The notes under the pieces are model-generated. The model saw only the letters and a program-made list of their open reading frames with translations, had not been told where the DNA came from and searched no databases. A DNA stretch of 58,018 bases from Rhodospirillaceae bacterium (GTDB lineage Bacteria; Pseudomonadota; Alphaproteobacteria; SHVZ01). Every line of letters starts with the position of its first letter. The first letter of the stretch is position 1. A program made the position numbers and the translations under genes. The stretch is taken from contig JAEULB010000058.1 in the NCBI GenBank assembly GCA_016792585.1, positions 1 to 58,018 on the forward strand. The letters are read 5' to 3'. This document shows positions 7,756 through 15,643 of this stretch, piece after piece.

Positions 7756-8948
7756 CCGACCGAGCCGCGCCTGGGCGGCGTGACGTGGCGGTTGGCGTCC
7801 TTGAAGCCCAGCGTGTCCTCGGCAATCAGCGTGCGTTGAACCGCCGGTGCGCCCTCGCCCATGTTCAGCATGTCGATGTAGCCCGAGAACTTGCGCACCG
7901 GGTATTCGTCGGCGAGCGCGTAGCCGCCGAAGATCTCCGAGGCCGCGTCCGCCGCGTGCCGTGCGGCGATCGAGGCGAAATACTTCGCCTGCGCCGCCTC
8001 GCGGCCGGCCGGATCGCCCTTGTCCATCGTCCATCCCAATCGACGCACGAGCAGGCGTGCCGCCTCGACGTTCACCGTCATGTCGGCGATCAGGTGCTGC
8101 ACCGATTGCGTGCCGCCGATCGGGCCGCTCCGGATCATGCGCGTCCTCGCGTAGTCGGAGGCCGCATCGAGACAGGCCTGCGCCAGGCCCAGCAACCTCG
8201 CCGACACGGTGAGCCGTCCATACTCCAGCGCGGTCATCGCGATCTTGAAGCCTTCGCCCTCATTGCCGAGGCGGTTCTCTTCCGGCACCTCGAAGTCGTC
8301 GAGGAACACGGCGCAGCTCCGGAAGGCGCGGCTGAGGCCCGACATCCGGACCGGATCGGCGCGATAGCCCTTGAAGCGCTTCGGCTCGACGATGAAGGCG
8401 GTGATGCCGCGATGGCCGGCCGCCGGATCGGTCTTGGCAAACAGGACGCCGGCATCGGCTTCGTCTGAGAAGGTGATGAACATCTTCGAGCCGTTGAGAA
8501 GGTAGCGGTCGCCCTGCTTTCTCGCCGTCGTCTTCATGTTGCCGGCCGGATCGGAGCCGCCGCCCGGCTCGGTCAGCGCGAACATGCCGATCTTCTTGCC
8601 GGCGATCAGGTCGGGCACGAAGCGGCGAACCTGGTCGTCGGTGCCCCAGTTGAAGATGGTCAGCGGGCAGGTCATGCCCTGCAGGTTCATGCAGTAGCCG
8701 AAGCCGGGCTCAAGCCTCGACACGGTCTCGGAGATCACCGAGACCGACTGGAAGCCGAGGCCCGAGCCGCCGACCGACTCCGGAAACGCGGTGCCGAACA
8801 CGCCTTCGGCACCGAGCTTCGCCACGGCCTCGCGCGGGAACCTTTCCTCGCGCTCGGCGACCTTCGCCGCCGGCTGCGCCACGTCGCGCATCAGCTTCTC
8901 GACGGTGTCGCGCATCTGGATGAGATCGGGCGAGAGATTGAAGTCCAT
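7752..8948 (-). CDS. Acyl-CoA dehydrogenase
   Basis: 398 residues beginning MDFNLSPDLIQMRDTVEKLM. The FAD- and substrate-binding signature is present (ALTEPGGGSDPAGNMKTTA, residues about 127-145), as are ITFSDEAD and the C-terminal IFGGYALADEYPV. The catalytic base is probably Glu365 in MGEGAPAVQR, where many relatives have YEGT. It introduces a double bond into an acyl-CoA thioester and passes electrons to ETF. ATG at 8948 is the only start that fits the family; the open frame upstream runs through repeat DNA. It is divergent from the CoA-transferase genes and probably part of the same pathway. Confidence 0.93.
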   Translation of the reverse strand: MDFNLSPDLIQMRDTVEKLMRDVAQPAAKVAEREERFPREAVAKLGAEGVFGTAFPESVGGSGLGFQSVSVISETVSRLEPGFGYCMNLQGMTCPLTIFNWGTDDQVRRFVPDLIAGKKIGMFALTEPGGGSDPAGNMKTTARKQGDRYLLNGSKMFITFSDEADAGVLFAKTDPAAGHRGITAFIVEPKRFKGYRADPVRMSGLSRAFRSCAVFLDDFEVPEENRLGNEGEGFKIAMTALEYGRLTVSARLLGLAQACLDAASDYARTRMIRSGPIGGTQSVQHLIADMTVNVEAARLLVRRLGWTMDKGDPAGREAAQAKYFASIAARHAADAASEIFGGYALADEYPVRKFSGYIDMLNMGEGAPAVQRTLIAEDTLGFKDANRHVTPPRRGSVG

Positions 8949-8964
8949 GATCGTCGTCCTCGTA

Positions 8965-9008
8965 CCCCCTCCCTCGCGTCTTGCGCGGGGGAGGGTCGGG
9001 GTGGGGGC
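8965..9008 (+). repeat. Dispersed GC-rich repeat, copy 1 (left arm of an inverted pair)
   Basis: This arm reads CCCCCTCCCTCGCG, TCTTGCGCGGGGGAGGG and TCGGGGTGGGGGC. It contains its own palindrome (CCCTCCC...GGGGAGGG). The reverse complement of 9061-9105 matches it almost throughout, so the two form an inverted pair with about 52 bases between. A related single copy is at 13117-13146. Confidence 0.75.
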
Positions 9009-9060
9009 ACTGGCGAGGTTATCGTGGCACCCGCCGATACCTCCACTATGCACCGAGCAA

Positions 9061-9105
9061 GCCCCCACCCTGCCCTCCCCCGCGCTTCGCACGAGGGAGG
9101 GTTCC
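9061..9105 (-). repeat. Dispersed GC-rich repeat, copy 2 (right arm of an inverted pair)
   Basis: Inverted copy of 8965-9008: its reverse complement reads CCCTCCCTCG, six variable bases, GCGCGGGGGAGGG, then GGGTGGGGGC. The pair lies between the divergent acyl-CoA dehydrogenase and CoA-transferase genes. The arrangement matches that of REP doublets (REPIN or BIME). Confidence 0.75.
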
Positions 9106-9148
9106 GACAGGTTCGACACGGATCGCCTCGCGGCAGTATCTTTCCCGC

Positions 9149-9979
9149 ATGTCTTCGACCTTCTCCCCGATCCCGCTCGACGACCTCGTCGCCCAGGTCC
9201 GCGACGGCATGCTGCTCGCCGTGCCGGCCGACTATTCCGGCGCGCCGATGGCGGCGACCCGGGCACTGATCCGGCGGGGCGCGAAGAACCTCAGGCTCGT
9301 CACTGTGCCGCAGTCGACGCTGCAGGCCGACATCCTGATCGGCGCCGGCTGCGTTTCCGAGATCGAGACTGCGGCGGTGACCTTGGGCGAGTTCGGCACG
9401 GCGCCTTGTTTCACCCGCGCGGTGCTGGCGAAGAAGATCAAGGTGGTCGATGCGACCTGTCCCGCGATCCACGCGGGCTTCCAGGCATCCGAGAAGGACG
9501 TGCCGTTCCTTCCCTTGCGCGGCATTCTCGGCAGCGACCTCCTCAAGCATCGTTCCGACTGGAAGACCGTCGACAACCCGATGGCGTCGGGCAACGACCC
9601 GCTGCTGCTGATCCCCGCGATCCGCCCTGACGTCGCCCTGTTCCACGCGCCGATGGCCGACCGCGAAGGCAACATCTGGATCGGCCGCCGCCGCGAGCTC
9701 GCGACGATCGCGCATGCCTCGAAGACGACGCTGGTCACGGTCGAGCGCCTTTACGACGGCTCGTTCTTCGACGACGAGAAGATGGCGGCAGGCGCCTTGC
9801 CGGCCTTCTACGTGAACGCCGTCGCGGTCGCCGAGCGTGGCGCGGCACCCGTCGGATTGTTCGGCGAGTATGAGGCCGACATCGACCATCTCCGCGCCTA
9901 CGCCAAGGAAGCGCGCACCGAAGCCGGCTTCGCCGCCTACCTCGCCCGCGAGATCGGCGCGGCCAAGGCTGCCGCATGA
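9149..9979 (+). CDS. CoA-transferase-like protein, alpha subunit (GctA/IpdA type)
   Basis: 276 residues from ATG at 9149 (MSSTFSPIPLDDLVAQV). It has the class I CoA-transferase alpha-subunit fold: the early RDGMLLAVPADYSGAPMAAT, VPQSTLQADILIGAGCVSEI, and the conserved PDVALFHAPMADREGNIWIG near residue 160. The nearest relatives are glutaconate CoA-transferase alpha and the ring-opening hydrolase subunit IpdA. Where some of these have an acidic EE pair, this protein reads KVVDATCPA. Its stop overlaps the start of the beta subunit (ATGA), a coupled pair. Substrate unknown. Confidence 0.82.
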   Translation: MSSTFSPIPLDDLVAQVRDGMLLAVPADYSGAPMAATRALIRRGAKNLRLVTVPQSTLQADILIGAGCVSEIETAAVTLGEFGTAPCFTRAVLAKKIKVVDATCPAIHAGFQASEKDVPFLPLRGILGSDLLKHRSDWKTVDNPMASGNDPLLLIPAIRPDVALFHAPMADREGNIWIGRRRELATIAHASKTTLVTVERLYDGSFFDDEKMAAGALPAFYVNAVAVAERGAAPVGLFGEYEADIDHLRAYAKEARTEAGFAAYLAREIGAAKAAA

Positions 9980-10710
9980 GCGATTGCAGGCCCGAGGAGC
10001 TGCTGGCGGCGACGCTGGCAGATCAGATCCCCGACGTCCGCCACATCGCGGTCGGCGCCGCCTCGCCGATCCCGGCAGCGGCGGCGCTGCTCAAACAGGC
10101 ACGCGCAAGGGACCGCGTCCACGTCACGATCCTGCACAGCCGCCGCTACAACTCCTTCACCGACGGCGGGCGCGAGCTGTTCGACGCCGCAGCCCAGGGC
10201 CGTATCGATGTGTTCTTCTTAGGCGGCGTGCAGATCGACGGCGAGGCCAACATCAACCTGGTGGGCTTGGGCGACTATCCGAACCTGACCCAGCGTTTCC
10301 CCGGCTGCTTCGGCGCCCCCTACATGGCCTTCGTCGTTCCCAACGTGATCCTGTTCCGCGAGGAGCACTCGACGCGCACGCTGGTGAAGAAGGTCGACTT
10401 CGTCTCCGCGCCCGGCTGGAGCCCCGAAGGCGTATGGCGGCGCGGCGGCCCGAAGGCGCTGGTGACAGGCCTCGCGGTGATGCCGTTCGACGCATCCAGA
10501 CGCCGCTTCCGCCTCGCCTCGGTGCATCCGGGCCATACGGCCGAGGACGTGCGCGAAGCCACCGGGTTCGATTTCGACATGCCGGCGAGCGTGCCGACGA
10601 CGCCGGTTCCGGACTTGAGTACGCTCGGCTTGCTCCGGGGACCGATCGCGGACAAGCTCCGCGAGTTCTATCCGGACTTCGCCGACCGCGTCTTTCCCGT
10701 CCCCGCCTGA
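9976..10710 (+). CDS. CoA-transferase-like protein, beta subunit (GctB/IpdB type)
   Basis: 244 residues, translationally coupled to the alpha subunit by ATGA at 9976-9979. The family core is seen in IDVFFLGGVQIDGEANINLV and RFPGCFGAPYMAF. True class I CoA-transferases carry a catalytic Glu in a (S)ENG-type motif in the N-terminal third of this subunit; here the matching stretch appears to be TILHSRRYNSF, with no Glu. The complex may therefore be an IpdAB-like hydrolase or something different. The paired CaiB/BaiF gene follows 28 bases downstream. Confidence 0.8.
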   Translation: MSDCRPEELLAATLADQIPDVRHIAVGAASPIPAAAALLKQARARDRVHVTILHSRRYNSFTDGGRELFDAAAQGRIDVFFLGGVQIDGEANINLVGLGDYPNLTQRFPGCFGAPYMAFVVPNVILFREEHSTRTLVKKVDFVSAPGWSPEGVWRRGGPKALVTGLAVMPFDASRRRFRLASVHPGHTAEDVREATGFDFDMPASVPTTPVPDLSTLGLLRGPIADKLREFYPDFADRVFPVPA

Positions 10711-10738
10711 GGCCCATTCCCGTCTGAGGTTTGCCGTC

Positions 10739-11953
10739 ATGTCGAACTCATCCGGCGCGCTCGCCGGCCTCAAGGTCATAGACCTCTCGCGCGTGCTCGG
10801 CGGCCCCTACGGGACGATGACCTTAGGCGATCACGGCGCCGAGGTGATCAAGGTCGAGCCGCCGCAGGGCGACGAGACCCGCGGCTGGGGCCCGCCGTTC
10901 AAGGACGGCACCGCCAGCTACTTCATCGGCGTCAACCGCAACAAGCGCGCGCTCGCGCTCGACCTCACCAGGCCGGAGGGCCGCGAGGTTCTGCTTCGCC
11001 TGCTGAAGGGCGCCGACGTGCTGGTCGAGAACTTCAAGACCGGCACGATGGAGAAGTGGGGCCTCGGATACGACGAGGTTCTGGCCAAGCAGTTCCCGCG
11101 CCTGATCCATTGCCGCGTCTCCGGCTTCGGTTCCGACGGACCTCTTGGTGGTTTCCCTGGCTATGACGCCGTCGTCCAGGCGATGAGCGGCATGATGAGC
11201 ATCAACGGCACGCCGGAATCGGGAGCGACGCGGCTCGGAATCCCCATGGTCGATCTCGCGACCGGACTGAACGCGGTGATCGCGATCCTGATGGCGGTGA
11301 TCGAGCGGCAGAAGTCGGGCAAGGGCCAGTTCTGCGACGTGACCCTCTACGACACCGCGGTCGGGCTGCTGCATCCGCAGGCGGCCAACTTCTTCCTTTC
11401 GGGCAAGACGCCGGGCCGCGTCGGCAACGCGCATCCGAACATCAGCCCTTACGACAAGTTCAAGACCTCGACCGGCGAAGTGTTCCTCGGCATCGGCAAC
11501 GACCGCCAGTTCCAGCGGCTCTGCCAGCTGATCGGGCGCACCGAGCTGCCGGAAGACGCACGCTTCAAGACCATGGCCGACCGCAACACCAATCGCGCGG
11601 CCCTCACGGTCGAGCTCGAGAAGGCGCTCTCGACCCGCGACGGCAAGGCGCTCTGCGACGCGCTGCTGGCCGAGGGCGTGCCGGCCGGCCAGGTGCTCGA
11701 CATCCCGGCGGTGATGGCGCATCCACACACCATTCATCGCAAGATGACGGTCGAAGGTGAGGGCGGCTACCGCGCTTTCGGCGCGCCGATCAAGATGTCG
11801 CGCTCCAGGTCCGGCGTGCGGTCGGTGCCGAAGAAGTTCGGCGCCGACAACCGCACGATCCTCGCCGAGGCCGGCTATTCAACCGCCGAGATCGACAAGC
11901 TCGTTTCGTCGGGCATCGTCCTGGATCTTCCGAAGGCCGCGCCCAAGGCATAG
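10739..11953 (+). CDS. CaiB/BaiF (class III) CoA-transferase
   Basis: 404 residues. It starts with the typical SSGALAGLKVIDLSRVLGGP and VIKVEPPQGDETRGWGPP. The likely catalytic Asp is about residue 172 (GIPMVDLATGLNA), and GKGQFCDVTLYDTA follows. The enzyme moves CoA between carboxylic acids by a ping-pong route through aspartyl-CoA. It lies in the same direction as the CoA-transferase-like subunits and downstream of them, so together with the acyl-CoA dehydrogenase it suggests activation and oxidation of an unidentified acid. Confidence 0.93.
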   Translation: MSNSSGALAGLKVIDLSRVLGGPYGTMTLGDHGAEVIKVEPPQGDETRGWGPPFKDGTASYFIGVNRNKRALALDLTRPEGREVLLRLLKGADVLVENFKTGTMEKWGLGYDEVLAKQFPRLIHCRVSGFGSDGPLGGFPGYDAVVQAMSGMMSINGTPESGATRLGIPMVDLATGLNAVIAILMAVIERQKSGKGQFCDVTLYDTAVGLLHPQAANFFLSGKTPGRVGNAHPNISPYDKFKTSTGEVFLGIGNDRQFQRLCQLIGRTELPEDARFKTMADRNTNRAALTVELEKALSTRDGKALCDALLAEGVPAGQVLDIPAVMAHPHTIHRKMTVEGEGGYRAFGAPIKMSRSRSGVRSVPKKFGADNRTILAEAGYSTAEIDKLVSSGIVLDLPKAAPKA

Positions 11954-11968
11954 TCGCATTCCCTGGAT

Positions 11969-12061
11969 CCTCACGCTTCGACAAGCCCAGCATGAGGGTC
12001 CTTCAGTGGGCCTCATCCTGAGCGAAGGCGGCGTCTCCGCCGCCGGCGTCGAAGGGTGGGG
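11969..12061. repeat. Dispersed inverted repeat pair (CTCATCCTGAGC / GCTTCGACAAGC family)
   Basis: Left arm 11969-11998 is CCTCACGCTTCGACAAGC followed by CCAGCATGAGGG. The right arm from 12011 reads CCTCATCCTGAGC, then an inserted GC-rich hairpin (GGCGGCG TCTC CGCCGCC), then GTCGAAGGGTGGGG. The reverse complement of the left arm aligns with the right arm apart from that insertion. Elements of this type are widely scattered in alphaproteobacterial intergenic DNA (recalled). It fills most of the gap between the CaiB/BaiF gene and the next. Confidence 0.75.
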
Positions 12062-12094
12062 CCGGTTCCTCAGCGTTCCTCCCTGGAGTCTCCC

Positions 12095-13099
12095 ATGGCC
12101 GCGTCGAAGATCTGGACCCGCGTCGACTACGAGAAGGACGGCAAGCAGGTCGGCTGGCTCAATCTGCCGCATTCGGTGAACCGCTCCGCCTACGGCAACA
12201 TCGCGATCCCGATCACCTGCATCAAGAACGGCAAGGGCCCGACCGTGCTGCTGATGTCCGGCACGCATGGCGACGAGTACGAGGGCCAGATCGGGCTCTG
12301 CAAGCTGGTGCAGAAGCTGGAGCCGTCGGACATCCAGGGCCGCGTCATCATCATGACCGCGTGCAACCTGCCCGCCGCGATGGCGAGCGCGCGCGTGTCG
12401 CCGATCGACGAGGGCAACCTCAACCGCGCCTTCCCGGGCGACCCCGACGGCACGCCGACCTTCGCGATCGCGCATTACATCGACAGCGTGCTGTTCCCGC
12501 TGACCAACTACATCCACGATCTCCACTCCGGCGGCTCGTCGCTGCAGTACATGCCGTTCGCCTCGGTGCGCTACGGCACCGACGATGCGGTCAACAAACG
12601 CGCGCTCGAAGCGCTCAAGGCGTTCAACCCGCCCACCGGCTTCGTCTGGAAGCACACGGCCGACCAGCGCCTCGGCATCGCGCGCGCGGTCAGCCGCGGC
12701 ATCGTCGCACTCGGCGGCGAGTTCGGCGGCGGCGGTGCGGTCGACATCAAGGGCGTGAAGATCGTCGAGCGCGGGCTCGACAACCTGCTCGCCCATATCG
12801 GCATCACCGACAAGTCGAAGGCGCACAAGGTCGAGACGCCGACGCGGCTGGTCGAGCTCAAGGGCCGCGACTACTATGTCTATACCGACGAGGCCGGCCT
12901 GTTCGAGCCGGCGGCCGAGCTCGGCGACTGGATCAAGAAGGACCAGCTCGCCGGCTGGACGCACTTCGTCGACAACCCCGGCCGGAAGCCCGTGCCGAGC
13001 TACTTCCTGATGGACGGCCAGGTGATCTGCCGCCGCCACTACGGCCGCGTCGAGCGCGGCGACTGCGTCGCGCATCTGGCGACCAACTTCGAAGGCTAG
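12095..13099 (+). CDS. Succinylglutamate desuccinylase/aspartoacylase-family zinc hydrolase
   Basis: 334 residues from ATG at 12095, preceded by CTGGAG. The zinc-carboxypeptidase-like signature is present: LMSGTHGDEYEG (His and Glu ligands), then NLNRAFPGDPDG and IHDLHSGG (third His ligand). It also has GGEFGGGGAVD, where Glu may be catalytic. This family removes acyl groups from amino acid nitrogen (AstE, aspartoacylase, DoeB-like). It may supply or use the acid handled by the CoA-transferase genes upstream; that link is inference. Confidence 0.88.
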   Translation: MAASKIWTRVDYEKDGKQVGWLNLPHSVNRSAYGNIAIPITCIKNGKGPTVLLMSGTHGDEYEGQIGLCKLVQKLEPSDIQGRVIIMTACNLPAAMASARVSPIDEGNLNRAFPGDPDGTPTFAIAHYIDSVLFPLTNYIHDLHSGGSSLQYMPFASVRYGTDDAVNKRALEALKAFNPPTGFVWKHTADQRLGIARAVSRGIVALGGEFGGGGAVDIKGVKIVERGLDNLLAHIGITDKSKAHKVETPTRLVELKGRDYYVYTDEAGLFEPAAELGDWIKKDQLAGWTHFVDNPGRKPVPSYFLMDGQVICRRHYGRVERGDCVAHLATNFEG

Positions 13100-13116
13100 T
13101 CCTCGGCGCCTTGTGT

Positions 13117-13146
13117 CCCCTCTCCTGCGCGAAGCGCGGGGGAGGG
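13117..13146. repeat. Dispersed GC-rich repeat, single copy
   Basis: CCCCTCTCCTGCGCGAAGCG followed by CGGGGGAGGG. It is palindromic (CCTGCGCGAAGCGCGGGGG type) and related to the arms at 8965-9008 and 9061-9105. It lies in the short gap before the EamA transporter gene, whose start is at 13162. Confidence 0.65.
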
Positions 13147-13161
13147 CTATAAGAGGGGTGC

Positions 13162-14088
13162 GTGATCACTCCCACCACCTCCACCTCCCGCCAGCTCCTC
13201 CTCGCCAATCTCGCCCTGATGGTGACCGCGACGTTCTGGGGGACGCATATCCCGGCGTCGTGGTTCGTGCTGCAGCGTTTCACGCCGTTCGAAGTGATCG
13301 TCGGGCGCTATGTGCTGGCGGTGCCGCTGCTGGTGATGCTGCTCGCGATCGAAAGCCGGGCCACCCGTGCTAGGCCCGAGCCGAAGCCGCTCTGGCAGCT
13401 CTGGGCGCTGGGCGGCGTCGGCATCCTGGGATTCGCGACGTCGTACACGATCGGCATCTCGATCGCGGGCCAGCTTCAGGGGTCGCTGATCTCCGCCTGC
13501 TCGCCGGTGGTCGGCGTGCTCGTCGCCTGGGCGCTGCGCGGCGCGCGTCCCGACGGGGCGATGCAGCTGGCGCTGGTCATGGCGCTGGCGGGTGCGGTCA
13601 TCGGCATCGCCGGCAGCCAGGACCTGTCGCGCGTCGGGCTTCCGGGCCTCGGCGAGGCGCTGATGCTGTTCGGCAACGTGATGTGGAGCTGGTACTCGCT
13701 GGCAGCACTCGACTGGCTCAGGGGCTGGTCGCAGATCCGGGTCGCCACCTGGTCGATCGCGATGGCGGCGGCAACCGCCTTCGCCCTCGTCGGCACAGCG
13801 ATCGTGCTCGGCTATGCCCGCGTGCCGCCGCTGCCGGACCTTCTCGACTTCCTGATCCTGCTCCACCTCGTCATCCCGGTGACGATCCTAGGCTTGCTCG
13901 GATGGAACTATGGCGTCCGCCACCTGGGTCTTTCGGTGTCGTCTCTCTATTTGAACCTGGTGCCGGTGACGGCGGTGCTGACCGCGGTCCTGCTCGGCGA
14001 CACGCCCAACATGTGGCAGCTGGTCGGCGGACTCGTGATCATCGCCGGCATCGCCCAGGCGCAGATCCGTCGCCTCAAGAGGAGCTAG
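13162..14088 (+). CDS. DMT-superfamily (EamA) transporter
   Basis: 308 residues, about ten predicted membrane segments in two EamA repeats. The first starts with LLLANLALMVTATFWGTHIP and the second around PGLGEALMLFGNVMWSWYSL. It ends QLVGGLVIIAGIAQAQIRRL, typical of the family. Members are inner-membrane exporters or importers of amino acids and other metabolites. The start is GTG at 13162 after AGAGGGG. It converges with the Lrp-type regulator and overlaps its stop by four bases. Confidence 0.9.
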   Translation: MITPTTSTSRQLLLANLALMVTATFWGTHIPASWFVLQRFTPFEVIVGRYVLAVPLLVMLLAIESRATRARPEPKPLWQLWALGGVGILGFATSYTIGISIAGQLQGSLISACSPVVGVLVAWALRGARPDGAMQLALVMALAGAVIGIAGSQDLSRVGLPGLGEALMLFGNVMWSWYSLAALDWLRGWSQIRVATWSIAMAAATAFALVGTAIVLGYARVPPLPDLLDFLILLHLVIPVTILGLLGWNYGVRHLGLSVSSLYLNLVPVTAVLTAVLLGDTPNMWQLVGGLVIIAGIAQAQIRRLKRS

Positions 14089-14573
14089 GCCGGGATCTCC
14101 GGCTCGTCGATCGGCACGCCGGGAGCGTATTTCGAGAGGCGCACGGTCGGCAGCGACTTCACGTGGCTGACGTTCTTGGCCGCGGTCAGCTTGGTGGTGA
14201 GGAAACGCTGATAGGCGTCCCAGTCCTCGGCGACGACCTTCAGCAGGAAGTCGGCCTCGCCCGCCAGCATGTGGCACTCGCGCACCTGCGGCCAGCTCTT
14301 CACCAGCGCCTCGAAGGCGCTCAGGTCCGGCTCGGCCTGGCTCGACAATCCGACCAGCGCGAAGCCGGTGAACCCGAAACCGAGCTTCTCGGGTGCGAGA
14401 TCGGCGTGGTAACCGCGTATGAACCCTGCTTCCTCCAGCGCGCGGACGCGGCGGAGGCAGGGGGGCGCGGAGATGCCGGCACGCTTGGCCAGGTCCACAT
14501 TGGTCATGCGGCCGTTGGACTGGAGATCGCGAAGGATTCGCCGGTCGATCCGGTCTACCTTGACCCGTCGCAT
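14085..14573 (-). CDS. Lrp/AsnC-family transcriptional regulator
   Basis: 162 residues from ATG at 14573 (MRRVKVDRIDRRILRDLQSN). The winged helix is at about residues 5-60 (GRMTNVDLAKRAGISAPPCL) and the RAM ligand-binding domain covers 65-150 (ECHMLAGEADFLLKVVAEDW). Such proteins sense amino acids and often control a neighbouring transporter. It is convergent with the EamA gene and divergent from the ELM1-family gene; which one it controls cannot be read directly. Confidence 0.92.
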   Translation of the reverse strand: MRRVKVDRIDRRILRDLQSNGRMTNVDLAKRAGISAPPCLRRVRALEEAGFIRGYHADLAPEKLGFGFTGFALVGLSSQAEPDLSAFEALVKSWPQVRECHMLAGEADFLLKVVAEDWDAYQRFLTTKLTAAKNVSHVKSLPTVRLSKYAPGVPIDEPEIPA

Positions 14574-14637
14574 GCCACGTCCTTCCCCGCCGGAATTCCG
14601 AGCAATTTTATAACAACACCCTCGAAGTCGAGCAAGA

Positions 14638-15636
14638 ATGTTACAGCAAACGGTCCCCGCGGGTCCGAAACCGGCTGAATTCACGGCCTGGGTCATCAGC
14701 GACGGCACGATCGGCATGGAGATCCAGAGCATCGGCCTGGCGCGCACCATCGGCGTCGAGCCGGTGGTGAAGCGCGTCGCCCCGAGGCTTCCCTGGCGGG
14801 CGCTGCCGGCCCGCCTCTGGGCCTTCCCCTTCCTGTCGCTGGGTCCCGACAGCGATCCTCTGGAGCCGCCCTGGCCGGACCTGGTGATCGGCACCGGACG
14901 GGTCGCGGCCGCGCTCTCCTCGGCCGTCCGCAATGCCAGCGGCGGCAAGACCTTCACGGTGCAGATGCAGGCTCCGCACCTGCCCCCCGATCGCTTCGAC
15001 CTGATCGTCGTGCCCGAGCATGACGGCTACACGGCGCCGAACGCGGTCGCGACCCTGGGCTCGATGCACCGCATCACCGAGGAGCGGCTGGACGAAGCGC
15101 GCGCGAGCTGGGCGCCCAGCTTCGCGCATCTCAGGCGGCCGCTGGTGGTGGCGGTGATCGGCGGATCCAACCGTCGCTATCGTCTCGAGGTCGAGGATGC
15201 GACGGCGCTCGGCCGCCAGCTTGCGGGGCTCGCCCGCAACCACGGCCTCGCGGTGACGCCGTCGCGCCGTACCGGCAAGCCGCAGGAACAGGCGATCGCC
15301 AAGGCGCTCGCGATGACCGATGCCTATGTCTGGGACGGCAGCGGCGACAATCCCTACATCGGCCTGCTGTCGCTCGCGGACGCGATCGTCGTCACCTCGG
15401 ACTCGACCAACATGGCGACCGAGGCTCTGGCGACCGGCAAGCCGGTGCACATCGCCCACCTGCCCGGCACGCCCGGCAAGTTCGGCGTGTTCCACAAGCT
15501 GCTCGAGAGCCGCGGCTACACGCGGCCGTTCCAGGGACACATCGAGTCCTGGACCTACGCGCCGCCGAACGACACCGAGCGGGTGGCCGAGATCGTCCGC
15601 GAGCGGTTGCTCCAGCGTGCCCCGGGCCGTATGTAG
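14638..15636 (+). CDS. Mitochondrial-fission ELM1 family protein
   Basis: 332 residues. The pattern fits the bacterial ELM1 family: AWVISDGTIGMEIQSIGLAR at the N-terminus, WPDLVIGTGRVAA, VVAVIGGSNRRYRL, and the nucleotide-sugar-transferase-like ADAIVVTSDSTNMATEALAT near residue 250. The fold resembles GT-B glycosyltransferases, and the bacterial role is unknown. The next gene starts 8 bases after its stop, so they are cotranscribed. The ELM1 name comes from a plant mitochondrial protein and does not imply that function here. Confidence 0.85.
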   Translation: MLQQTVPAGPKPAEFTAWVISDGTIGMEIQSIGLARTIGVEPVVKRVAPRLPWRALPARLWAFPFLSLGPDSDPLEPPWPDLVIGTGRVAAALSSAVRNASGGKTFTVQMQAPHLPPDRFDLIVVPEHDGYTAPNAVATLGSMHRITEERLDEARASWAPSFAHLRRPLVVAVIGGSNRRYRLEVEDATALGRQLAGLARNHGLAVTPSRRTGKPQEQAIAKALAMTDAYVWDGSGDNPYIGLLSLADAIVVTSDSTNMATEALATGKPVHIAHLPGTPGKFGVFHKLLESRGYTRPFQGHIESWTYAPPNDTERVAEIVRERLLQRAPGRM

Positions 15637-15643
15637 GCGACCC

